A stretch of 64,000 nt of DNA from Tubiluchus corallicola (Eukaryota; Priapulida; Priapulimorpha; Priapulimorphida; Tubiluchidae): the NCBI GenBank assembly GCA_030141605.1, contig JAQGDQ010000119.1, positions 525,727 to 589,726 on the forward strand, in the 5' to 3' direction. The notes under the pieces were generated by a model. The model was not told where the DNA came from and made no database searches. It worked only from the letters and a program-made list of their open reading frames with translations. Positions within the stretch are counted from its first letter, which is position 1. The number at the start of each line of letters is the position of its first letter. Of the stretch, positions 27,101-38,100 are shown piece by piece. A program made the position numbers and the translations under genes.

Positions 27101-28515
27101 ACTCGAGCTATTTGACTATTTTTTGCATTTGAGTGCAAAATCAGTTGTCCGATACTCTTTTATACTGTTGCCCGATTCACACAGTATAATTTGTTGCACT
27201 TTATAAAGTTTGTATAGATGATTTTAATTCAACTGAACCTGCCAAACTTATTAAAATAATTTTTTCATTTTTGCACAACACTTCTACTTTCTATCGACTA
27301 GAAATGTGATATCTTTGCTGTCTTGTCTGTAAATAATACAGAACTACCCACAACTAGGCCTCTTGGTAATCCCAAGTATCAAACTTGATGCTCATCTAAT
27401 TCGTAGATATTGTAATCTTAAGACTCATATATTCGTATATACAGGTAGCCATCAGTCCATGCCTGTGCGACTTACGACTGTTCGACTTTAAGACAGGCAA
27501 CTTAATTAATTAATTATACAAAATCATGATAACTCATATTGCCTTTTAAACAAATTAACTTTAAACCGCTATCTGTTTTGGTAAATAGATTGTAGGTGCC
27601 ACTATACTTACTGTGCATATAGACACAACAGCTTATGTGTAAGGGCGCATCGCTTTAATTGTGGTCTTAAGTCAACGACTTGTATAATATTATAATCATG
27701 ATTTCAAGGCTCAACAAAATTAAAAAATAAATTTAAAATCTTGAAATCAATTAGATTTGATAAATACCAACAACTGCCTTAGAGGTTTTCACATTTCTAG
27801 CATTATCGGCTTCTGCCTTCTTACGTTTTGAAGTATTGTAAGCTTTTTTGAAGATGTTAAAGTTGGCGCTTTTGGGTGGCATGCTTCAAATCTTTTTTAA
27901 ACGGCTTTGAAATTTGTTTTATCTACATTAAAACATGCTGTTTGTGTATATATTATATATCAACCTTCTTTTTCTTTTCTTTCATCTAATGTGGTCACAG
28001 AATTTCTAGCTTTTATATCTGCCATTTAATTAGATTTAGTATATGTAATTATGTATATCATTTATTCGCATTTTCATAATCACAAATGCAGTAATAACAA
28101 TGGCACAATAATGTCATGGAAGGAAACTGGCTACACTGCATTACATTAAAATGTAACATCAGTGTTTTGGTTGTTTTTCTGTTTTCCGCTGTTTTCAAGC
28201 CATCTTATTGTCACTTTGAAGCAACCTGTAAATTTGTTGTACAGATCCTAATGTCTAAATGTGGCGGTTTGATTTTTTGCAGTTTATACAGTTTCGTTGT
28301 GCTTATCGTCTGTATACCTTGTGCTTTCACCCTCAGCTTACCGAATGGCAGGTAAAAAACCTTTAGCATCACTGTTGTTATAATCTCATTGAAAAGGGTG
28401 CTGATTTGATGGTCGTATGGTTTTTCACCACCCTTTCTCCATTGCTACTTGTATTTTGGATGCTATCAGTTCACTATTGTGTTGAAAAAAGAGATAAATA
28501 CAATCTCTTGCTCTT

Positions 28516-28558
<43 letters not shown>

Positions 28559-30721
28559 GTCTCTGTCTGTCTCTCTCGCTCTGTCTTTCTCTCTCTCTCT
28601 CCCTCTCTCTCCCTCCCTCCCTACCTCTCTCCGTCTCTCCATCTATCTATCAGTTTTTTACCCATACTCAAATAGTACAAAATCAAACAGGTCATTTTTG
28701 AGTTTTACTACCAACACGTGGAGATCCTCATGATCTTAACAGAATTAGATTTCAAGGATGAAAGGATAAATTGATGTTTATTTAATTTGCAATTATAAAA
28801 GCTGTTATAACAGTAATGCTACATTTAGGTCATTTAATACAAAGGTCATCTGTAGAAGTTATTTTAGCAAAAATTAAACCTATTCCTCAAAAACGTGTAT
28901 TGGAGTAGAGGCTTTGCAGCTGTAGTCACTGTGTTCTTATTGTTTGCCTAGTAGTCTAACACAAGATATAGTAGTTGCCACTTAATAAAACCACATCGAG
29001 ACCAGCAGTAAATGGTCTTAATAACTGGCCTGTTGCAAGTGTTTGTATTAGGCAAAGTGCAGTATGTGAACACTTCAACTTAATTAAAATTATGATAATT
29101 AAACATGGGGCACTTTTCAGCTCCCTTGCATGCCTACAGAATGTTTTGAGCATACAACAGTGATTCAAGTTCATTCAAAAACTAAAATGTATTTTAGTAG
29201 CTGTACATGCAGAGCTGTTATTATGAAACAGTTGACTTTAACTTCAGTGTGACTGACTAAGAAGAAGTGAATCTAGCAAACAGGACTTACATTGCAACAA
29301 TACAATACTCCCTATCTTAAAAAATAGACAAACTACCAAAAATATTTTTGTTTTTCATTTTGCTGACCGTGCCTAAATGATTCTAAAATGCAACTGTTTT
29401 AATTATCCGTGCTTTTATTAAGCGGCAATACTGTATAATAATTTTTAAACCCTTCTCATTGATACAATGCTATAGTGACTTTATAGCTTTCTTAATTACT
29501 TATGTTAATTTATGATTTCAGGTTCCAGTCTTGAGTGTCATATTTTTCATTCTTTTTGTTGGAAACATTTTCACGACGTCCCGCGTCGCCTGGGACAAAG
29601 TACGTTAACCTGTTGAAAATGTATCACTAACTTCTATTTTTAGTTTTATCTTCAAATTTTAGATTCTGAATTTCAGTTTTATGGATTTTTTAACTGTAAA
29701 ATCCACAAAATCCTTTTATTTATGCATATTAAACTGCTTCCAAAAGTTCAAAATTTTGGATATTGTAGCTGTAGCTAAAGATATACTTATGTACTTACTT
29801 AGCTATACTGGGTAAAAAGTACTCTTAAGTATTGCTTACAAGGCCTTATCCAGATGGCAAATTAACTTTGGTGTTTATCCAGAAATATCACCTTTGGTCC
29901 GCCATTTTCGCTTTACTTTTGTTTTTATAAATTAGAAAATATTGAAGAAGTCTTAGAAAATAATATGTGAAAATAAAAAAACTTGTTTTCTCACTGCATT
30001 GTGATAATAACGATATTACTACTAGCATCTAAGAAAATTTGAAATAACACATTTTTGTGATACTAAACCGGCATTTACCAGACATCCAAAATGCATTATT
30101 GTGTTTTGAGCTGCATATAAAAATCAAGAATAGTTTCAGAAAAAATAATGAATCTAATAAAACGGGTTCATTGAAAATCGTTTTTCAGATGTCTGGTAAA
30201 CGCTACTTAACACTGAACCGTTTAATTTATGTATTATGAAAATTGTGGCATTAAAATTGATTTTTGTGAGCTATTCCATGGAGTTTATGACCGAATGGAT
30301 AGGTGTTCATGCTCTCATGTTGTGGCGTTTAGCCGCCTGAGTTGGATTCTCATTCTGGGCAGTATCATTCACAAACCTTGTACATATTTAAAAACGTGGC
30401 TAAGACACTTCTGCTAGTTCAGTGGCTCATCTTAGTAGATGTCCTTGATAATGGGTCAGGCTCCGGTAATGACACAAATGTCTGGTTTAATGTAAGCCCT
30501 GCCTTTTCGTGCTGGACTTGTGTAAAAATATGGTGTTAAAAACATTGTAACTTATATTACTGTGTGTAAAAATTGAAAAGTAACAAAGTGCTCTTTTAAA
30601 AATTAGTGCACTTGCTCGTTAGTTATTCTTTCGGTTGAAGTTGGATTTTGTTTGTCGTTTGTAGATTTACGAGGAGATCAAATCACATCATCAGTTAACA
30701 CACAAGTACAAGGTGAAATAA
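6105..30721 (+). CDS. TMEM120: TMEM120 (TACAN) family membrane protein
   Basis: TMEM120 proteins are six-helix nuclear-envelope/ER membrane proteins with an N-terminal coiled coil and an ELOVL-like, CoA-binding fold; a mechanosensor role has been debated. Exons: 6105-6179, 17594-17712, 18643-18795, 19981-20040, 22198-22290, 23110-23265, 25358-25419, 26262-26357, 26990-27054, 28283-28351, 29522-29599, 30665-30721. All introns are GT-AG and all phases join. Residues about 15-60 form a Gln/Glu-rich coiled coil; hydrophobic segments begin near 147. Family motifs are LGNINVSLL (122-130), [12 protein letters not shown] (137-148), [13 protein letters not shown] (179-191), GWWRVHH (200-206), [16 protein letters not shown] (about 247-262) and GNIFTTSRV. 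The C-terminus is uncertain: read-through of exon 11 stops at 29608 (344 aa, close to the roughly 340-residue vertebrate proteins), while splicing at AAA-GTACGT into exon 12 gives 360 aa with a basic tail. Start chosen at the first of two adjacent ATGs. Intron 1 hosts an antisense gene. Confidence 0.95.
6180..8313. other. TMEM120 intron 1, left part
   Basis: Non-coding sequence between TMEM120 exon 1 and the 3' end of the nested antisense sulfotransferase gene. It holds a short tandem duplication at 6887-6955. A minus-strand AATAAA lies at about 7637-7632 and could serve the nested gene. Nothing else was recognised. Confidence 0.4.
6887..6955. repeat. Two-copy tandem duplication, about 35-bp unit
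   Basis: The segment TTACATAGCGCTACTCAAAC plus the following 15 bases occurs twice back to back without change, which indicates a recent slippage duplication. Confidence 0.8.
8314..15496 (-). CDS. P-loop sulfotransferase-like protein, nested in TMEM120 intron 1
   Basis: A complete five-exon gene of 272 codons on the minus strand. Exons: 15496-15392, 12455-12296, 9661-9500, 9226-9101, 8579-8314. All introns are GT-AG and phases join. The N-terminus carries the 5'-phosphosulfate loop as [15 protein letters not shown] (residues 14-28), followed by [12 protein letters not shown]. Residues about 93-100 (VFVKEMAY) form the conserved second strand and helix. The 3'-phosphate motif is [12 protein letters not shown] (122-133), and SEDLARHPE precedes a C-terminal helical part with WSDCP and [15 protein letters not shown]. 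This is the Trp-x-x-Pro-Arg-Ser type of sulfotransferase-like protein found in many invertebrates and microbes; the substrate is unknown and PAPS-dependent activity is inferred from the motifs. There is no signal peptide or clear membrane segment, so it is probably cytosolic. It lies entirely within the 11.4-kb first intron of TMEM120 in antisense orientation. Confidence 0.92.
13313..13763. mobile_element. hAT-like MITE
   Basis: A 451-bp element with terminal inverted repeats TAGTGATGGGCGAT at the left and ATCGCCCATCACTA at the right, a perfect 14-bp match. The flanking octamers ACTGAACC and ATGGAACC match at 6 of 8 positions, fitting a diverged 8-bp target duplication. The interior is AT-rich and non-coding. 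It lies in intron 1 of the sulfotransferase-like gene. Confidence 0.8.
15497..16030 (-). promoter_or_regulatory. Probable promoter region of the nested sulfotransferase-like gene
   Basis: This lies directly upstream of the minus-strand start codon. CpG dinucleotides are visibly denser than in the surrounding AT-rich intron, notably at 15655-15750 and 15950-16025. No TATA box or initiator was identified. The promoter role is inferred from position and composition only. Confidence 0.3.
16031..17593. other. TMEM120 intron 1, right part, with degenerate tetranucleotide tract
   Basis: No exon was found. From about 16855 to 17330 the sequence is a degenerate array of AGTC/AGTT-type words, for example repeated CAGTCTGTCTATCT and TTAGTTAGTTAGT. 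It looks like an old simple repeat. Confidence 0.45.
18256..18462 (+). repeat. Polypyrimidine tract (TTCC/TTTTC)n
   Basis: About 200 bases of almost pure pyrimidine on the plus strand, in TMEM120 intron 2 about 180 bases before the exon 3 acceptor. A mirror-rich polypyrimidine tract can form triplex (H-DNA) and could act as an extended pyrimidine tract. The open frames it generates are artefacts. Confidence 0.9.
20441..20880. mobile_element. MITE with about 60-bp terminal inverted repeats
   Basis: The left end begins ATCTGAGAGCACTT and continues through AATTCAATTTTTTAC-like sequence to a run around TCTGTTTT. The right end is its reverse complement, finishing AAGTGCTCTCAGAT at 20880, with a few indels. 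The roughly 440-bp element is non-coding and sits in TMEM120 intron 4. No target duplication was resolved, so superfamily is unknown. Confidence 0.7.
23576..24212 (+). repeat. 40-bp minisatellite, about 16 copies
   Basis: The unit begins TGTTGCCGATCTTGTTGACC and continues with AGTTCTCTTCATGTCTGCAC. Copies differ only at a few positions (CAC/CCC, CCGAT/CTGAT, TTGACC/TAGACC). It lies in TMEM120 intron 6. Because 40 is not a multiple of three, the open frames across it rotate and are not coding. Confidence 0.95.
24374..24556. mobile_element. Long hairpin, two 67-bp arms and a 49-bp loop
   Basis: The left arm (24374-24440) and right arm (24490-24556) are inverted copies at roughly 85% identity by eye. 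Both contain AACATCAACATTTTA or its complement and end at the loop with GATCTTGC/GCAAGATC. The loop itself contains a short inner inverted repeat (CTTTTTT/AAAAAAG). It is probably a MITE; its size also fits a small-RNA hairpin. It lies in TMEM120 intron 6. Confidence 0.7.
24840..25188. mobile_element. hAT-like MITE
   Basis: A 349-bp element starting CAGGGCTGGATTA and ending TAATCCAGACCTG, inverted with two mismatches in 13 positions. The flanking octamers CTTGTGGA and CTTATGAA match at 6 of 8 positions, fitting a decayed 8-bp target duplication. The start GGCTGCAGCCTAAGGCCCC resembles widespread non-autonomous hAT elements. Confidence 0.75.
28506..28652 (+). repeat. (CT)n microsatellite with imperfect flank
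   Basis: A run of CT dinucleotides from about 28511 with TCTG and CCCT interruptions, in TMEM120 intron 10. The Ser/Leu-rich frames across it are artefacts. Confidence 0.9.
30069..30207. mobile_element. Short MITE-like inverted repeat
   Basis: GCATTTACCAGACATC near 30069 is answered by GATGTCTGGTAAACGC ending near 30207, an inverted match with one mismatch over 16 positions and about 135 bp apart. It is non-coding and lies between the last two TMEM120 exons of the long model. Confidence 0.6.
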
Positions 30722-30849
30722 TGACTGAGGTTCTTTCGTCATTACTTGTTGGTGGTAAACAGTCAGTGGAAGTTCAAGCTGCCAGTAATCTTTATTGGTC
30801 TGTTTTGTGTGACATGTCTTCCAAAAACAAGATTTGCTTCGTCTGGTGA

Positions 30850-30855
30850 AATAAA
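30850..30855 (+). promoter_or_regulatory. Polyadenylation signal AATAAA, probably for TMEM120
   Basis: A canonical AATAAA lies 128 bases after the TAA at 30719-30721. This supports the longer TMEM120 model with exon 12. A second AATAAA at about 29972 would suit the shorter model that stops at 29608. Confidence 0.45.
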
Positions 30856-33354
30856 ATTGTTGCATTAATTAAAAACTAAACTATCATTCCACAGCAAAGC
30901 CCAGGTTGTAATATATCTATTCTAGGTGAGACTAAAAAAAAGGTTTGTCACTTTTATGAGCTTCTTTCTAAATATGGTTATCTAACATGTGTGGGTTATT
31001 TATTAGAAATTGTAACATTTTGAGTAGCTTGCATATGTTGCTATTTACATCTCAAAGTAAGTTGACTTTCAAAGCGGTTTGGTTTCCGTGCAAATTGTAA
31101 ACAAAGCTCAACATTTGTTGTTGTCTAATGTTAACATTTTGATCAAAATTGGGCAGAAAGCTAACAATTCGACTGTAGCTTTAACTGTAATTTAATAATA
31201 GTTATAATAATCTGTAACGTATGTTTCTGTGAGTAAGTTGTAAGTTTTATTTAACATAACTAATATGTTTAAAAATTAACAAATATCTGTAACTAATAGC
31301 CATAGGTAAATTGGTTTGTTCTGCGATATAAGGATGACAACAACAAACAAAGTCTTTTCTTTAGCTCAACAATTCTTTGTTATTATTTATTTTGCATTTG
31401 TTTAGTTTCATTTAGTTTTTATTTTTAATTGTTTTTCATCTTTGCACCACAGCCCAGACAGCCAACAATTTATTGAAATATAGACTTAGCTTCTTAATTA
31501 ATTAACCAATAAAGAGAAAACAGTCAGTTGTTCAATTTCTGACAGAATTTCTATTGTCCGTTTGAACAGTTCATTTTTCATCAGTTTTGATGTACATATA
31601 TTGCAGTTATTTATTTTTTGAATGTGTAAAATGTAATTTATGCTAACATGTGAATTATGTATGTATATACTATAAATTATATGTAAAAAAGCAAAAGTGT
31701 AATGAAAGATTACTGTAAGTTCTTTTTTTTCCTAATTAAATGTGCATTAACAGTCTATTTGTTTTGTTTTTTCAAATTAGCTAAAGCCAGAGATTTTGTG
31801 TGATCGTTAAAATGAGAATTCAAATGAATTTGTAATAAATTGATTAAGTAAAACCTCTAACTTTATCTTAATCAGAAATAAACACAGGTCTAACAACGAC
31901 AAACGGAAAGAGTTTACAATTCCCCACACAGTTCAAATACCCTAACCCTAATCTGTTTTGTGGACTAATTTCTTGTGTGAAGAATTGTAAACTTTAGCCC
32001 GACAATTAGTAATTAAACAGCATTAATATGACTTTTTATTAAATAAGTGAAAAGAGACACGTGCAATGAATTACCTGTGCTCACCTGTTTCCCATTTTGC
32101 AAGATATGTACATGTCAGATGCGAGAAAGAAATATTTAATACTGTTTCTACAAGATATGATACAAGATCTTTACCAACTAGTTGTTCCAATTATTAGGAG
32201 TTAATTCAATTAATAACCATAACTTTTAAAAATTTTGATGCTTATGTAGAGTAGTTCTCTTTCTGGTGCGATCAGGAAGTTAGAATGATATTACTAGCGT
32301 GAGAACATAAATTTCAGCCATATTATTGTTTTTCCGTGAAATTAAAACGTCAAAAATACGGCTGTTTTCAATTATCTAAACTTGGTATGCTACAATTTGT
32401 TTAATCAAATTGCTCTTCCTCTCCACGGAGTTAAGCAGCTAAACGTTATGCTTATCCTACAAGATTGTGTGTAACTTCTTTGTGATGGTCAAATGGACGT
32501 ACTGTTTCTCCAAAATAAAGACATTACAAATGAAAATAAACCACTCTTAACGTTTTTCATTCGTGCTGCTTGTCTGTACTTTGTTCTGGAACTTTTCTGT
32601 AAATATCAGCACTGCTTTGGTTTATTTTTATGCACAATAAGGCACACAAAAGTAATGTTACAAACAGTTTTTACAGCTATTTTATTTATTTTCAATATTT
32701 TTACAAGTATTGTAATTTATTATCGCTTTAGCTTCGATCCTGTTTTATTAACATGTATAAGTAATTAGATAAGTTTCTTCAAATTAATTTATATTTCACA
32801 TTAATTTTATGTAAAATCGTTATAGTTTATTATAGCAGTGTGCGGATTAGCAGCTTCAAGGTTTTCATCAGTTCTGATGGTACGTTGTAGAGCTATTATT
32901 AGTTTTCCCCTTCGTGTAGTTACATAGAAGAGTATTCTTACACTAAGTTCTGATATATGTATTAAACACACATGCCTAACAAAGCTTTCCATGCAATAGC
33001 TAAGCAATATAAATTATATGCACTTATACTATAATGCTAATAAAATTATTTTATCATATTACTCAGTTGGATAAAAGTGTAAGTTACTTAAGTTTTAATG
33101 TTAATATTTGGACAAACCGCCCACATAACAAAGATTTTGAATCAGTATAAAATATAAACTTATGAATTTGGACCCTTAAATCTGACTAAAAGTTGTTGTT
33201 GCTTGTTGTTGAATCATTTTGCTGCAAATCAAAACAGTTAACCGGTAATCTTCAACCATAATTGATTCTTTAAAGCTGTCTATAGTGTGCAAAATCTCTG
33301 CGCGCACTATTATTCTTACTTGGCATACAACTTTAACGGTTCCACCACAGTTCT
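30856..33354. other. Intergenic, between convergent TMEM120 and arylsulfatase genes
   Basis: Very AT-rich. It contains one small MITE (31911-31994) and otherwise no recognised feature. The two flanking genes converge here, so this stretch should contain both 3' untranslated regions. Confidence 0.45.
31911..31994. mobile_element. MITE carrying telomere-like repeats, copy 1
   Basis: An 84-bp element starting AGTTTACAATTCCCCACACA and ending with the inverted form TGTGTGAAGAATTGTAAACT. The interior contains ACCCTAACCCTAA. The same terminal sequences flank a TTAGGG-like core at 56030-56133, so this is a small family. Confidence 0.65.
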
Positions 33355-35039
33355 TTACCAAGTAGGAATGAAAAAATGAGGATCGTTATCTGAATAATTA
33401 CAGCTGCAAGTTGGAAAGGTCTCGGGAGTACAGCATGGAGCAGTATGTGGACTTTCGTTCTCTCGATCCATTTTCAGGATTTCCGGATGAGGCATGGTCA
33501 CATTGTGCAACTCGATGATGGCGGCCACTTCTAGGAGCATGGATTTGATGGCCGGCTTTTCGACGTCCATGGACCACCTTTCGACGGGGTCGTCATGCAG
33601 GTTGTAGACCAGAGGCGGATCTTGGACGGTTGCTTCGGGTCCCCAGCAAAGGAATCTCAACAATTTATCCATGGGTCTAAGCGGGTGCCCACCATCAGGA
33701 CATTGATCCACTACGAAATCATTCAGCACTTCGGAGAGAGTGGCATAGTGGATTTTATACTGCTTATACCTGACAGCCATTAGCCGATTTGAACAGTAGA
33801 AATATGTGAGTCGTCGACCAGACTCCTGTGATTCACCTTGCAGTACTGGCAATAGACTGTTGCCTGAAAACATAAGAGTATCTCAGTTATTTTAAAACAT
33901 GCCTCTTGAGGAAGAGTGAAGGCTCAGAATACTTTTAGTGCTAATATCATTCATTGTCTTCTCATTCATTCATCTTCAGATAACTTTTTTGCATTTTAGT
34001 TCGACGGCTCAACTTAATCAATTCTTAGTCTCAGTCGCATTTGTCTGCTGATTTGTCGGGTCGCTCCTTATCTCGGAGATCGCTAATCCGATTCCAACCA
34101 AGCTTGCACAGCAGGTGGGGTTCTGGAATTTAGTTGTGTAGTAAAAATGTAGTTTGGTGACCACTGTTACCATGCAATGGCCAAAAATTCTAAAACTGGC
34201 AATGTTCGGGCTTAAAAATCTATATCATCCAAAACTACTGAGGTAGTGAAGATGAAATTAGGTACAATGATTAATTGATTGATTGATTTATCGTTTATTC
34301 CAACCAAAAATTTCATATTCAAAACGCGGTTACTACAATAAATAGCAATTAAACAACACACACACACAAACTCATAAAATTAATAGTGCCTCTGATAATT
34401 ATCTGAGCCAAAGTTTGCAATTTCTGTCTGTCTTGTCTATCTGTCCGAGCTGTCGAACCACTATCAGTCAGCTGACTTCTTTAATACGTAACGAATGGTT
34501 TTTCTACCACCTTAAATTTGTGCCGACAGCATGTTATTCCGACCTGTTTCACTTTTACTCATAATTTACATACCATCTATAATTCTGTCGTTTGGTAGAG
34601 GTATATTCAAAATATCTGCAATTGTAGGAAATATGTCCATAGTGTTGGCTACAGCATGTGAAATGGTTCCAGCTTTGATAATCTTTGGCCACCATATTAT
34701 GCCCGGCACTCTCACGCCTCCTTCAAAAGCCCTTCCTTTGTCTCCTGTAATACGAGTTCATTATGTTATTTATAACAAGAACATGTGTAATGTAGCGCTT
34801 TTTTGCAACGCAGGATAGCAGTGTGGGAGTGGTAGGAAGGGATGCAGCAGACAAGATTAATTAATATCCTCTAAAAAAGGAGTATACGTTTTGCGAAAAA
34901 TAGCCAAAAAATGCCCCCTACCTTCCTGGGCCCTATCCGTAAAATAAACCGCCAATGAGACGACACTAGATAGAGGCCTCTTGTTTGATATATAGATCAT
35001 CGAAAATGGTGCCGTCGTTGCAGCTGTAGCCTCGAAACT

Positions 35040-35137
<98 letters not shown>

Positions 35138-38100
35138 TATATTATATATATTGAGCTTTATACCGCCGAAATTAATTATTTGATTAGCCAAACTCCGCAA
35201 AAAATTGCGCATAAACCCACAATGACAAACCATACCACGCTCACCGCACCCTGCCACCACACCATACTGCACTACCCACACCATATCACACCACCACACT
35301 ACACCCACACTCCACTACAGCCCCTACATCATACCACAACACCACCCGCACTATGATGCACTTCCCACATCATAGCACACCACACCGCAAAACACATCCC
35401 ACACCCGACTACACCATGTACCCACACTATGACACACCACACCGCTCATGTGATACCACCCACACCACACCATACCATCTCACCACACTATCCACCGCAC
35501 AGTACATCACTCTTCACTCACCACAACAACTACCCATACTTCATTCACTACATCACACAGTGATCATCGACGATGATAACCCGCAACACCAACTTCAACA
35601 ACACACCAGTAGTATGAAACCATGCAAAACATTTTGCACGATGCTGAAACTGCATGCTATAATGCTATTAGATCCAGCCAACAATGATCAATAATACACG
35701 GGCATTCTATATTAATTTTTCTTACTACTTCTTAGATGATAATAGGCTAACTGATAAGTTAGATGTACACCATCCAACGGGGTTAATATAAAAACACCAT
35801 CCATCCACACCACAGTACACTTACCACACCCATAACACCGTACCACACCACACCAAACCAACCACCTCACATGATGGAAAAGATTATGATGACGATGATG
35901 TAGGTAATGATGACGATGATGGCATCCACAACACTAACATCAACAACACAGAAATATATCAAAACCATGCAAAACATTTTATACAAAATTGAAATTGTCA
36001 GTTGCTATTAGACCCATCCACTGATGATCAATAATGCGCGGACAATCTACGTAGCCTTCGTTCTCTATTATTGCACTTTATTAGGTTGCTAAATATTATG
36101 CAAAGCCAGCAGCTTTTCCTGCAGCGAAGTTATAGGCAGAGTAAAATTGACGTCAAACATATTGGTCTATCGCTCCACCCCCGCGGTAACGTAAGGACGC
36201 TCAGCAGCATTCGGGACAACAGCTCACGTATGACAAGAACTGTCTCAGCTAAACTAAACTAAACTAAACAATACGACAGTCACAACTAATGTCTAATCAG
36301 CAGATAAACTGATTGCACTTTTTCATAAACACAAATTTGCAGAATAGCAGCTATTTTAACACGAAATTAACACTTCAAGTAGCCAAAAAATGACTTTTAA
36401 ATTTAAACAGAATGTAGAGACGAAGCTTCAAAGCACTCCAAAATACAGAAACATAAGTATAATAAAGAAACTAAGCCAGTTTGCCTTGCTTAACAATAAA
36501 TGAGCAACAAAAATATTAAGTCTCTCTTGCCTTTAAACATACGAGCATCAAGCCTGCGATGTATTTTTCTGTATTAACTGATCATGTGCTCGTCTGCAAG
36601 ATTTATTCAGTTTTTGTATTTTTCCGTTTGTCAGGCTAGGGAAATGGAATAAATTTGACTGTTCCATTCCATGGACGACCCTTATATTGAATACCCGAGT
36701 CACATAAGTCCCAATGGCATGTTTTAACCATGATTATAACCAAAAAATAGCGTGAAATTAGTTAATAATTGATGTATAATACAAGTTTTGACCACATTTG
36801 AGGTTTATAAAAACTGGCCAGAAAAGAAAACATTTTATTTTGTCCATATTTAAAGTTAATCAAATAGTTGTTTTCATTTAACTTGCAAAGCCATAAACTA
36901 AACTAAACTGCGTACTTTCTTGATTGCAAAATGGTTTAATCAACAACTCAAAGACGTAAGCGTTGTGAATTTTCGAAACATTTCAGCATTTCTTCCTATA
37001 AACGAAACTAGACTATATATTTCCACTAATTCATTTGCAATTTCAATTGACAATAATAAAAGACGATGTGTATAGTGTGATTCGTGTGGTGTGGTGGGTG
37101 TGGCATTGGTGTGGTTGACATGAGTTGTCTCCTAAAATATTTTTTTTTATACATATCGCCCCAAACAAGGCCATTGGGCTACAGTGAAAAGGTGAAGCCC
37201 TGAATATATTTTCTGAAAAATAGAATTCATACATCCGATTTGGTTACGATAGATGGTATCTGTTGACATTCTTCTTGAATCGGATGAGGTTGGAGTTTCA
37301 GGGAAACAGGTTCCTGGCAGAGAATTCCACAGATAAGAAGCTCTGCGGAATGGGTTTTGCCAGTTTTATGAGCATCATGCAAATCTCCATAAGGCAGGCG
37401 ATGAATGTTATTATACACTGCGTTAGCTGATACATGATTTCTTTAAACTAATAAAGTATAACGTACAATCTTAAAATGTCTTATTCCTGTGTGCACAACG
37501 CACATATTGTCTTGTACTACTAAATACTAATATTTTCTTCCTTTACCTAATGTCTGTTCATCTCCAAACAAAGAAGTTTTCTAGTTCCTCTATAAAAGGA
37601 AAAAATAAACAATATTTTGTTTGGTGTAGGAGATTTCCCTATAAAATGAACGAAAAAAATGGGATAGTAAAAGCATGCAATGTCACTCAAGCAAAAGTCA
37701 TTACTTTACCTCTAAGACCACCAGTTGATCCCCCCTCTTTGCATAAGTCTTCTTGTGGACCATTGTCAGAGGTGAAGAAGACGACAGTGTTCTTGTGCAC
37801 GTCAGCCTCCTTGAGGGCGTTCATGATCTCCTTTATTTGCCATTGGAGTTCTCTCAGATTATCACCATAAAGACCTAAAGATGCACAATAGCAATTGACA
37901 AAAGTTGTTAGATTTAGTTGTTGTAGTTATTGGCTGTTTGTATCAATCATGTCACTGTCAGTCACTACTGTTGTGGGATTACTGTTCCTTAATGATTTTT
38001 CTTACCTTTGCTAGTTACTGTGTATTCCATGCTTTTTATATAGGTTCTGCTTTTGTGGGACGTTATCCACCCTCAGTTACTGTTCTTATGATTTTCTTTA

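Larger units (their letters stand above)
34863..37700. other. Arylsulfatase intron 5, with simple repeats
   Basis: The interval between exons 6 and 5 of the arylsulfatase holds a (TA)n tract, a long degenerate CCACA-rich tract and a second, shorter CCACACC tract near 35800-35880. No additional exon was seen. Confidence 0.5.

Noticed and set aside
30652-30849. Plus-strand frame with an armadillo-like look ending just before AATAAA
   Set aside because: The same acceptor gives a phase-0 continuation of TMEM120 in another frame, which needs no extra gene; no upstream exon fits this frame.
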